Of a stretch of 64,000 nt of DNA, positions 10,437 to 17,863 are shown piece by piece (positions within the stretch are counted from its first letter, which is position 1; each line of letters starts with the position of its first letter). This stretch comes from Burkholderiales bacterium (GTDB taxonomy: Bacteria > Pseudomonadota > Gammaproteobacteria > Burkholderiales > Burkholderiaceae_E), in the NCBI GenBank assembly GCA_027487815.1, contig JAIYCW010000078.1:1-64000 (forward strand), read 5' to 3'. A program made the translations under genes and the position numbers. Below the pieces are notes generated by a model, which searched no databases, was not told the DNA's origin, and was given only the letters and a program-made list of their open reading frames with translations.

Positions 10437-11879
10437 TTAAAAAAGGTTGGTCAAACTACGCACTGCAGCGCGGCTTTGAGCAGCGAGTTCGGAAAGATCA
10501 ATACTGGCTATTTGATTGTTTTCGAGACATACCGCGCCGTTAATGATGACGGCTCGCAGATCGGCCTTCCCGCCTGCAACCACCGGACCGATCGCCGGAT
10601 CGTGCAAGCCAAGATAGCGCGGATCATCCAGGCGATAAATCGCAAGATCAGCAGCCATGCCTACCTGTAAGCTTCCCAAGCCCTCGAGGCCCATTACATC
10701 GGCACCTTGCTGGGTTGCGATGTTAATCACTTGCTCCACACTCATGGCCCACGCCTGGCCGCCGGGCTGTGGCTTGAGTGCCTCGGATGCTGCCAATGCG
10801 GCTGGATTGGCGCGATGCATCAGCCAGCAGGCATGGGCTTCACTGATCATATCGGCTGCTTCGTTGCTTGCCGCTCCATCCACGGCAAGCGATACCGTGA
10901 CCCCAGCTGCGAGCATGGCGGGAACCGGGGCGATACCCGAGCCGAGTCGGGCGTTGCTTTGCGGGCAATGGGCAATGCCAGTTTGGGTGCGTGCACATCT
11001 CTCGATTTCGGCTTCGTCTAGATGCACCATATGCGCAAACCATACATCAGACCCCACCCACTCATGGGCTTCAACAAACTGCATGGGCGTAGACCGATGA
11101 ACTTCAGCGCAGAACTTCACATAGTCATATGTTTCGCTCAAATGCGAATGAAGTCCAATACCAAGTGCTCTAGCCTGGCGGGCCATTTCAATTAACTCGC
11201 CGGGCTCGGCTGACCAGGTCGGGGTGGTGATTGCACTCACCACACGGCGCATTGGGCGCAAGCCGGCCTGATGAAACCGGGCGGTGGTTGATTCAATCGA
11301 CTGCATGAACGCATCGAAGCTCTCGGGCATGGCCTGGGCCGGCGGAGCTTGATCTATTACACGCATCTTGGTTGCGCCGCCTCGGCACAAAACCATGCGC
11401 ATACCAAGCTTTTGGGCTTCATCAAACACGACCGCGCTCGGATCAAACGGCATATTGGGGTAGTTGTGATACTGGTGATCGGCCACAGTGGTGCACCCGG
11501 AGAGCAAAAGCTCAGTCAACCCAATGCGAGCAGCCAGCCGGAACATAGACTCCTGATCGAAGCCTTGTCGGTACCTTACCGGCACGCTGGAGAGCCACTG
11601 CACAAGCGGCTGGTCAATACCTGCAGGAATACCTTTGAGCAGACTTTGGAAAAGGTGATGATGCGTGTTGATCCAGCCTGGATAAACTACACAATCCTGT
11701 GCATCAATAACCCGCTCTCCTGCCAGCGGATCAAGATCCCCAATGGATTCAATCACTTCGCCACGAATGCGGATATCAAGCCCTCGCGCAGGATCGCATC
11801 GGGCCTCATGCCCTGGCAAACCCGTAAGAATTGCACTTGCGCCCTTAATCAGCAAGCTGGGGCCAAGGCTCTTATTCAT
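10437..11879 (-). CDS. Amidohydrolase, 8-oxoguanine deaminase-like
   Basis: A metal-dependent amidohydrolase of about 480 residues. The HxH metal motif is in INTHHHLFQ (His73 and His75). Further ligands are in HSHLSET and AHMVHLDEAE, followed by CPQSNARLGSG and VDGAASNE with the catalytic Asp. The spacing, plus LTELLLSGCTTVADHQY, resembles 8-oxoguanine deaminases and the related triazine hydrolases AtzB/TrzN. The chosen start is ATG 11879, five bases after the permease stop; a TTG at 11888 in the same frame would overlap that stop. The tight link to an ABC importer suggests deamination of an imported nitrogenous heterocycle. The substrate is inferred and could differ from 8-oxoguanine. Confidence 0.78.
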   Translation of the reverse strand: MNKSLGPSLLIKGASAILTGLPGHEARCDPARGLDIRIRGEVIESIGDLDPLAGERVIDAQDCVVYPGWINTHHHLFQSLLKGIPAGIDQPLVQWLSSVPVRYRQGFDQESMFRLAARIGLTELLLSGCTTVADHQYHNYPNMPFDPSAVVFDEAQKLGMRMVLCRGGATKMRVIDQAPPAQAMPESFDAFMQSIESTTARFHQAGLRPMRRVVSAITTPTWSAEPGELIEMARQARALGIGLHSHLSETYDYVKFCAEVHRSTPMQFVEAHEWVGSDVWFAHMVHLDEAEIERCARTQTGIAHCPQSNARLGSGIAPVPAMLAAGVTVSLAVDGAASNEAADMISEAHACWLMHRANPAALAASEALKPQPGGQAWAMSVEQVINIATQQGADVMGLEGLGSLQVGMAADLAIYRLDDPRYLGLHDPAIGPVVAGGKADLRAVIINGAVCLENNQIASIDLSELAAQSRAAVRSLTNLF

Positions 11880-11884
11880 GGCAA

Positions 11885-12691
11885 TCAATCATGCGTGAGT
11901 TCGGAGTCGTGCCAGTCGCCCAAAGCCCACTTCGAGAGCCATGACATCACCGCAAACAAGGCTACGCCAGTCAGCGTAATCAGTAACAGGGCTGCGAACA
12001 TTCTCGGAATGTTGAGCTGGTATCCCGATTGTAGGATTTGGTAGGCCAGCCCCGTGCCGGTGCCTCCGGTGCCTGCAACAAACTCGGCGACCACAGCGCC
12101 GATCAAGGCCAAACCGCTGGAGATTCGCAGGCCACCAAAAAAGTAGGGTAGCGCGCTGGGGATACGCAAGCGCATGAGTGTTTTCCAACGGCTTGCTCGA
12201 TTGAGTTTGAAATAGCTCATCAGACCAGGGTTCACGCTACGCAGGCCCAAAGTGGTGTTGGCGATGATGGGGAAAAGCGCGACGATAGTTGCACAAATCA
12301 CCAGCGATGCGGTGGGGTTCTTGACCCAGATGATGATAAGCGGGGCAATCGCCACAATTGGAGTCACTTGGAGCAGCACCGCATAGGGAAAGAGTGCGGT
12401 TTCAATGACCTTGTTTTGCACAAACGCGAAGGCAATCGCTGTGCCAATGACCACGGCGCAAACAAAAGCCAACACGGTGATCTTAAGGGTTGTGAGCAGG
12501 GCACTGCCCAATAGATTCCAGTCGGTAACCAATGTTTTCAAGGTCAATGTGGGCGAGGGAATCAAAAACGCAGGAATTTCGAAGGCGCGCACACCGCCCT
12601 CCCAGATGACCAGCAGGATCAGCGCTACCGCCAGTGGATAGGCAACACGTTGCGCGTTGTTGGTCTTGACTGAAGTTGTTGGGATGCTCAT
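11885..12691 (-). CDS. ABC transporter permease (NMT1/SsuC type)
   Basis: The 268-residue inner-membrane permease has about six hydrophobic segments. The BPD_transp_1 cytoplasmic loop is seen at VVAEFVAGTGGTGTGLAY, the EAA-like contact with the ATPase. Its start overlaps the ATPase stop by four bases (ATGA, 12688-12691), so translation is coupled. It belongs to the taurine/nitrate/thiamine-precursor importer group. Together with the ATPase and NMT1-type receptor it forms a complete importer. The substrate is probably a small nitrogen heterocycle, given the amidohydrolase that follows. Confidence 0.88.
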   Translation of the reverse strand: MSIPTTSVKTNNAQRVAYPLAVALILLVIWEGGVRAFEIPAFLIPSPTLTLKTLVTDWNLLGSALLTTLKITVLAFVCAVVIGTAIAFAFVQNKVIETALFPYAVLLQVTPIVAIAPLIIIWVKNPTASLVICATIVALFPIIANTTLGLRSVNPGLMSYFKLNRASRWKTLMRLRIPSALPYFFGGLRISSGLALIGAVVAEFVAGTGGTGTGLAYQILQSGYQLNIPRMFAALLLITLTGVALFAVMSWLSKWALGDWHDSELTHD

Positions 12692-13488
12692 AGCGCACTG
12701 GCTTTCAGCAGGCTATCTTGCAAGCGCTTGGCATATTGGCTGAACTCGGTGGATACGCGAAACTCAGGGCCGCGGGGATAGGGCGCATCAATCATCACTT
12801 CATCGACCACTCGGCCTGGGCGAGCCGCCATGACCACTACGCGGTTGCTCAAATACACTGCTTCATAAATTGAGTGCGTTACGAAAACCACGGTGAGATT
12901 TTTCTTTTGCCACAGGTCCAGCAGGTCGGAATCCAGCCGGTTACGAGTGATTTCGTCGAGCGCTCCAAAGGGCTCGTCCATCAGTAAGACGCTGGGGTTG
13001 GTGACCAACCCTCGGGCGATGGATACCCGCATTTGCATGCCACCGGAAAGCTCACGTGGCAGGCTGGTTTCAAAGTTATCTAGCCCCACCAGTTTGAGTA
13101 CTTCGCGCACTTTGGCCTGCGAGCTGGCCACTGGCTCATCGGCAAGATCCAGGGGCAGCCGCACATTGTTCATTACCCGCGCCCAGGGCATGAGTGTGGC
13201 TTCCTGAAACACGAAGGACATGCGATGCCCGGTGGATTCGATCGCTTGCACCGGCTTGCGATATAAAAGAATCCGGCCCTCGCTGGGGTCCAGCAGGCCG
13301 GCAATCATCTTCAACAATGTGCTCTTGCCGCAGCCCGAAGGCCCTAACAAGGTTACAAATTCACCCTCGCGCACCGATAGATCAACAGGCTCCAAGGCAT
13401 GTGTGCCATTGGGATAGGTTTTTTGCGCGGATAGCACCTCGATGGCCGGCGGGGCGATCAAGGCTTCGATCTCACGAGGGCTATTCAT
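12688..13488 (-). CDS. ABC transporter ATP-binding protein (NMT1/SsuB type)
   Basis: The 266-residue nucleotide-binding subunit carries Walker A GPSGCGKSTLLKM, the ABC signature LSGGMQMRVSIARGL and Walker B VLLMDEPFGALDE followed by the switch region VVFVTHSIYEAVYL. This is the TauB/SsuB subgroup, which pairs with a single permease type. Its start codon touches the stop of the upstream receptor gene at 13488, and it overlaps the permease start by four bases. It energises uptake at the cytoplasmic face of the membrane. Confidence 0.92.
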   Translation of the reverse strand: MNSPREIEALIAPPAIEVLSAQKTYPNGTHALEPVDLSVREGEFVTLLGPSGCGKSTLLKMIAGLLDPSEGRILLYRKPVQAIESTGHRMSFVFQEATLMPWARVMNNVRLPLDLADEPVASSQAKVREVLKLVGLDNFETSLPRELSGGMQMRVSIARGLVTNPSVLLMDEPFGALDEITRNRLDSDLLDLWQKKNLTVVFVTHSIYEAVYLSNRVVVMAARPGRVVDEVMIDAPYPRGPEFRVSTEFSQYAKRLQDSLLKASAL

Positions 13489-14471
13489 CAGGGCATGACC
13501 TTAAGGTCGTTCACGAATTGCGTGGTGTAGGTTTTTCTCAGATCCACTTTAGTGGGGTCCAGCAGTTTGTTGCTGACCATCATGTCGTAGATGCTTTTCA
13601 TTCGTGCATCAGTAATGATGCCGACGCCCAGTCGGCCAGCATCGCCGCCAAACACCATTCCTGTTTCCTTGAGCATCTTGATGCCATGGGCTAGCTTGTC
13701 ATCGGTCATGTTGGGATTATCTTTTTTGATCAGTGCGTTGGCAGCACTCACATCGGCCGAGTTGAGATAACTCTTCCAGCCTTCCATACTCGCCTTCACG
13801 AATGCTGCAACTGCCTTCGGACGCTCACGCACGGTTTTCTCCATGCAAACGATCGTAGTGCTGTACTGGGGCCAGCCGAGATCAGAAAGCAGGAAGACAG
13901 TAGGCTTCATCTTGCCTTCTTTTTCAATTGCAAATGGCTCGCTGGATAGATAGCCCTGCTGCGCAAGATTTTTATCAGCGAGGAAGGGCTGAATATTGAA
14001 GGTGTAGGGGCGGGTCTGGGCATCGGTGAACCCGAAAGTGGCTTTCATCCAGGGCCAGTAGGTTGTGTTGGCTGCGCTCGAGATCAGGATGGTTTTGCTC
14101 TTGAGATCTTCAATCTTCTTTACATCCGGATGTGCAATGATGACCTGCGGATCTTTCTGAAAAGCTGCTGCAACGGTGACGGCGCTGATGCCTTGTTCCC
14201 ACATCTTCATGGTTTGGGTGTCGTATCCCATAAAGCAATCGGCTTGGCCAGCGGCGAGCAACTGAATACCATTAACCTGCGGTCCGCCCATTCTGATGGA
14301 TACATCAAGCCCTTCTTTTTTATACATTCCGGTGGCAAGGGCCTGATAGAAGCCTCCATGCTCAGCTTGCGCAAACCAGTTGGTCAGATAAACAAATTTT
14401 TCCTGTGCAGCGACTCCGCTTGCACAACTCACCAAGGCAATCGCGCTGGCAATTCGGGTGAACAATTTCAT
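13488..14471 (-). CDS. ABC transporter substrate-binding protein, NMT1/THI5-like
   Basis: Periplasmic receptor of about 327 residues. The start ATG 14471 is preceded by AGGA at nine bases and gives a clean signal peptide (MKLFTRIASAIALVSCASGVAAQ); the frame is open further upstream to 14540, but that would bury the signal peptide. The mature N-terminus TNWFAQAEHGGFYQAL and the segments GGPQVNGIQLLAAGQADCF and DVSAANALIKKDNPNM are typical of NMT1/THI5-like proteins that bind pyrimidine-like or other heterocyclic compounds. It heads the transporter operon, 188 bases after the SAF-domain gene. Ligand identity is inferred. Confidence 0.85.
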   Translation of the reverse strand: MKLFTRIASAIALVSCASGVAAQEKFVYLTNWFAQAEHGGFYQALATGMYKKEGLDVSIRMGGPQVNGIQLLAAGQADCFMGYDTQTMKMWEQGISAVTVAAAFQKDPQVIIAHPDVKKIEDLKSKTILISSAANTTYWPWMKATFGFTDAQTRPYTFNIQPFLADKNLAQQGYLSSEPFAIEKEGKMKPTVFLLSDLGWPQYSTTIVCMEKTVRERPKAVAAFVKASMEGWKSYLNSADVSAANALIKKDNPNMTDDKLAHGIKMLKETGMVFGGDAGRLGVGIITDARMKSIYDMMVSNKLLDPTKVDLRKTYTTQFVNDLKVMP

Positions 14472-14622
14472 CTTGGCATTCCTCATCGGTCGGAGTGATA
14501 GGGCTGAGCTCCAGTAATAGAGCGCGATTGGGCTCAGCAAGTGCCATGCCAGACTAAAAATGCACTGGCTTAGAGCAACTGGCGGCTTTCCTCAACCGTC
14601 GGTGGCTCCAAGCAAAAGAGGG

Positions 14623-14639
14623 TGCCCATCAATTGGGCA
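14623..14639 (-). terminator. Possible hairpin between SAF-domain gene and ABC operon
   Basis: A six-base perfect inverted repeat (TGCCCA, loop of five, TGGGCA) lies 20 bases past the stop of the SAF-domain gene on the minus strand. It is followed by a pyrimidine-rich CCCTCTTTTG run rather than a clean T tract. It could be a weak terminator separating the GntR operon from the transporter operon, or just a small hairpin. Confidence 0.3.
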
Positions 14640-14659
14640 TCGTGTGAGGCGCCTACCCC

Positions 14660-16015
14660 CTATCTGGCCCCGTGGTGGTGCAGACTGCTGCTTTCCATTT
14701 CGCGCCTGAATCGAACAGCCGGATCTGTCTCGTCGAAGGCTACATCGCTCCAGCGCACCGGTTGACCGGCACTCACCTTGCGCACCAACTTCAGTTTGTG
14801 AGCCAAGCCAAGTGGGAGCACCCCTTGCGCAACCGAATCTACCGCAGGCATCAACTTGCCGTACACGGTGAACCCGCCTTCGCCATCGAGCATTTCACCA
14901 GGCTGGAGATCGCGCTTGGCGGTGGCAGCAACATCACCATGCCACGCGATTGGCGCGCCGGTGGGTTCGCCTCGCAGGGCCACGCTGGCTACGGAAATTC
15001 CAAGCTCCAAACCAATCAGGTGGTAGGGCTTGTACATCGAGCTGTAGTTGCCAGTGCTGTCGGTGAGCAGGCCATACTCCTTGAAGCAACGCCGCACGTA
15101 ATCGCTATCGGCTGCGAAGGTGACATAAACGCCCCAGCGCAAATCGCGAAACACCGGTCGGGTATCGCGCTCAAGCGAGCTGATGACTTCTACCTGACCG
15201 CGATGCTGCAAGAGTCCGCCTTCGGTTTGAGGGCGCAGCAATCGAGGCAGATCATCCACGCCGCACGCGGGGAATTGCAAGCCGTAACTTGCAGGCTTCA
15301 GGCCCGTGGCGTTGGCCACTGCAGCCATCTCAATCGCCGATTTGGTGCCGTCAAGAAAGCTGTTGAACATCTGGGCGTTCATGCCACCAAGCTTCGCGTC
15401 CTCGGCGGTGATGCCATAGTGATCCCATACCGTGTCGGGTGTGGAGGCGTGATACATGGGCAGGTACTTGGTGCCTTTGCCTGCGGCGATGACTTCGAAG
15501 CCAGCGGCGCGGGCCCAATCGACTTGTTCGCAAATCAACGCAGGCTGATCACCATAGGCCAGTGAGTACACAATCCCGGCCGCTCGAGCTCGCTCAGCCA
15601 AAAGCGGACCGGCCAAGGCATCGGCTTCAACATTGACCATGACGATATGTTTTTTGTGCTCGCAGCAGGCAAGTACATGGGCTATGCCAACTGCAGGATG
15701 CCCGGTGGCATCAATCACCACATCAATGTGATCGCTTTTGATCAGCGCCATGCCGTCGTCGATGATGCAGGTCATGCCAGTCTTTGCGGCGTGCTCTAGA
15801 CTGGTCGCCTCCGAGCGCTCAGCAGACCATCCCACATGGGCCAACGCTGCCTTGGCACGAGGGGGTGACAAGTCTGCAAGGCCCACTAGATGGATGCCTG
15901 GCGTACGTGGAATCTGCGAGAGATACATCGAACCGAACTTGCCGGCACCAATCAGTCCTACGCGAACCGGGCGGCCTTCAGCCTCGCGCTTCAACAAGAT
16001 GCTGTGAAGATTCAT
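14660..16015 (-). CDS. NAD(P)-dependent oxidoreductase with C-terminal SAF domain
   Basis: The protein has about 451 residues. A Rossmann fold with VGLIGAGKFGSMYLSQ near residue 20 resembles homoserine-dehydrogenase and Gfo/Idh-like enzymes. It continues with DVVIDATGHPAVG and GAKFGG-like catalytic-domain segments. The C-terminal ~80 residues (RDLQPGEMLDGEGGFTVYGKL; LKLVRKVSAGQPVRWSDV) form a SAF domain, as in sialic-acid synthase and FlgA. The start ATG 16015 overlaps the stop of the dioxygenase gene by four bases (ATGA), so the two are translationally coupled. The expected role is NAD(P)-linked oxidation or reduction of the dioxygenase substrate or product. The substrate is unknown. Confidence 0.75.
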   Translation of the reverse strand: MNLHSILLKREAEGRPVRVGLIGAGKFGSMYLSQIPRTPGIHLVGLADLSPPRAKAALAHVGWSAERSEATSLEHAAKTGMTCIIDDGMALIKSDHIDVVIDATGHPAVGIAHVLACCEHKKHIVMVNVEADALAGPLLAERARAAGIVYSLAYGDQPALICEQVDWARAAGFEVIAAGKGTKYLPMYHASTPDTVWDHYGITAEDAKLGGMNAQMFNSFLDGTKSAIEMAAVANATGLKPASYGLQFPACGVDDLPRLLRPQTEGGLLQHRGQVEVISSLERDTRPVFRDLRWGVYVTFAADSDYVRRCFKEYGLLTDSTGNYSSMYKPYHLIGLELGISVASVALRGEPTGAPIAWHGDVAATAKRDLQPGEMLDGEGGFTVYGKLMPAVDSVAQGVLPLGLAHKLKLVRKVSAGQPVRWSDVAFDETDPAVRFRREMESSSLHHHGAR

Positions 16016-16917
16016 GCTGCGCTCACTGGCATGCGTTGATCGGCTTCGCGGGCAACATCCGCTGTCCATTTGGCAGGCCCGTCACCTTCACGCATTGCAG
16101 CGATATCGACTTCATGGCCGGGCCAAGGCAAGCCCTTGATGTCGTCGCGCAGCAAGCAGTCATCAGGCAGGCGATCAATCGGCGTGAAATTGCGGTGGGC
16201 AATATAGGCCGGGCGCTTGTACTGGCGAATATGGTTGGACACCGCGCACAGGGTGAGATACACGATGACCCGATTCCATGGGCTCATGTTGGGGGCAGAG
16301 CCATGCACCAGGCAGCCGCTGAACATAATCATCGATCCGGCCGGCCCTTTGGGCGCAACAATGCCGCCTTTTTCCGCCAGCTCGCGCACCTTGTCGTTAT
16401 CCAGGGTCCAGAGTGGGTAGCTGGTTGTACCGAGGTCATGGCCTGCCGCCACCACCCCATCTGCATGAGAGCCTGGAATAAACAATAGCGGCCCATTAAA
16501 TTCGGTGACGTCATCCAGAAACACCGCGACATTCATCGCTTTGGGTGTGGGCATGCCATCGTCGCGCATCCAGGTGCCGTAGTCCTGATGCCACTGCCAA
16601 ACATCGCCATCAAAGGCTTGTTTGCCATTGATTTTGTATTGATGCATATACACCGGCTCTTCGAACAACTGCTCCACCGGCTCCACCAATCGTGGATGGC
16701 GGCCAAGCTTGGCGAAAGGCTCGTTATAAGTATGTGCAGCGAAGCTGGTGCGCGGGGTTTTGCCATCCTTTTCGCGGATCACCTCGGGCCGGTATTCGGA
16801 GTAGATCTCAGGCACAGCGGCCAGAAGCGGCTGCATCTCTTCGCGGGAAAACATTCCCGGGAAAAACAGGTAGCCGTCTCGATTGAATTGCGCGAGCTGG
16901 TCTGGGGTCAGCTTCAT
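16012..16917 (-). CDS. Phytanoyl-CoA dioxygenase family protein, EctD-like
   Basis: The 301-residue Fe(II)/2-oxoglutarate dioxygenase has the facial triad HxD in WQWHQDYGTW and a distal His in VHGSAPNMSPWNR. The surrounding DDGMP and FNGPLLFIPGSH, and the HGS-N-SP--R pattern, are close to ectoine hydroxylase (EctD). However, no ectABC genes accompany it and several EctD substrate residues differ. It presumably hydroxylates a small, possibly zwitterionic, molecule. Its start overlaps the GntR stop (16914-16917) and its stop overlaps the SAF-domain start, giving a three-gene operon. The fold and cofactor are confident; the substrate is not. Confidence 0.82.
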   Translation of the reverse strand: MKLTPDQLAQFNRDGYLFFPGMFSREEMQPLLAAVPEIYSEYRPEVIREKDGKTPRTSFAAHTYNEPFAKLGRHPRLVEPVEQLFEEPVYMHQYKINGKQAFDGDVWQWHQDYGTWMRDDGMPTPKAMNVAVFLDDVTEFNGPLLFIPGSHADGVVAAGHDLGTTSYPLWTLDNDKVRELAEKGGIVAPKGPAGSMIMFSGCLVHGSAPNMSPWNRVIVYLTLCAVSNHIRQYKRPAYIAHRNFTPIDRLPDDCLLRDDIKGLPWPGHEVDIAAMREGDGPAKWTADVAREADQRMPVSAA

Positions 16918-17663
16918 GAGGATTGTCTCCGGGGTGTGGGTTGGGGTTGTGTTGGGGTGGTGGGGCGCGAGGCGCCCTGGGCTAACTGCTGAATCACAAA
17001 GCTGGCCGCATGCTCCACATGGTGGCGGGCCAGCGTGCTCGCATGGTGTCGATCGCCATCAAGGATGGCTTCGGCCATCGAGTGATGCTCAGCCCAGCTT
17101 TGCCGACCTGCTGCAGCGGGGCGAAGGAAGCGGGCCATCACGCGGCGCACCTGCAAGGCATGCTGGCGGGAGGTTTCCAAAAGCACGCGATTGTTGGCGC
17201 CTTGGTGAATCCACTGATGAAACTGCAAATCGAGCTGCACCAGAAGCGGCATGTTGTGTTGCTGGGCGGCATTGCGCCCTTGGCGGATCAGATCCAAGCC
17301 GCTCTGGCGCAGAGCAGGAGTAACCTGCGCCGCGGCGAGTTCTGCGGCCAAAGCTTCGAGTTGAGCACGAACCGTGTAGAGCTCACGAACAAAGGCTTCA
17401 TCCAGCGGCGCTACAAAGACGCCGCGACGGTTGGGGGTGTCCTTAACGATGCCCTGTTCGCGCAACAACAGCAGGGCCTGCAAGACCGGCTGGCGTGAAA
17501 CACCGAGCTGCTGAGCCAATTGCTCCTGAGTGAAACGCTCGCCCTCGGCCAATTCGCCGCTGCAGATCGCATCCATCATCACGTTGCGCACCCGCTCGAC
17601 CAAATCCGGTGCGACGGACAGCGAATTCAGGCCAGAAGTGGGGATGGGCGTGGCTAAGGTCAT
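16914..17663 (-). CDS. GntR family transcriptional regulator, FCD subfamily
   Basis: The 249-residue regulator has an N-terminal winged helix (FTQEQLAQQLGVSRQPVLQAL) and a C-terminal all-helical FCD ligand domain (ELYTVRAQLEALAAEL, then DLQFHQWIHQ and HHSMAEAILDGDRHHA, whose His and Asp are likely metal ligands). FCD regulators usually bind an organic acid and repress their own operon. Here it is the first gene of the dioxygenase operon, which fits autoregulation. The C-terminal tail is Thr/Pro/Gln-rich and low-complexity. A possible operator lies at 17711-17734. Confidence 0.88.
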   Translation of the reverse strand: MTLATPIPTSGLNSLSVAPDLVERVRNVMMDAICSGELAEGERFTQEQLAQQLGVSRQPVLQALLLLREQGIVKDTPNRRGVFVAPLDEAFVRELYTVRAQLEALAAELAAAQVTPALRQSGLDLIRQGRNAAQQHNMPLLVQLDLQFHQWIHQGANNRVLLETSRQHALQVRRVMARFLRPAAAGRQSWAEHHSMAEAILDGDRHHASTLARHHVEHAASFVIQQLAQGASRPTTPTQPQPTPRRQSS

Positions 17664-17710
17664 GCTTTGGAATGACGGCTGATGAAGAGCGAATGCTCTA
17701 ATTCAGAACT

Positions 17711-17734
17711 CAGTATACAGAATACGATGCAATA
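17711..17734. promoter_or_regulatory. Candidate GntR operator upstream of the dioxygenase operon
   Basis: A GTATAC palindrome at 17713-17718 lies about 50 bases upstream of the GntR start, in the region shared with the divergent AAA+ ATPase gene. It is followed by two AATAC direct repeats. FCD-type GntR regulators often bind sites centred on GTATAC-like cores. The flanks are not symmetric, so this is only a candidate. Confidence 0.3.
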
Positions 17735-17863
17735 CTACAACGGCATCAGGGGATAGTCACCGCACATCCGCCACGCAGGCCATACAGTGGACGTTATTGG
17801 AGCCCGTCAGCCGATTGCTCAAGCATGCGTTACATGAGCCGCAACCCCCGCCAGGAGTCTTCG

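Noticed and set aside
16012-16917. True ectoine hydroxylase (ectD)
   Set aside because: Motifs are similar, but no ectABC genes are present and several flanking substrate-binding segments differ.
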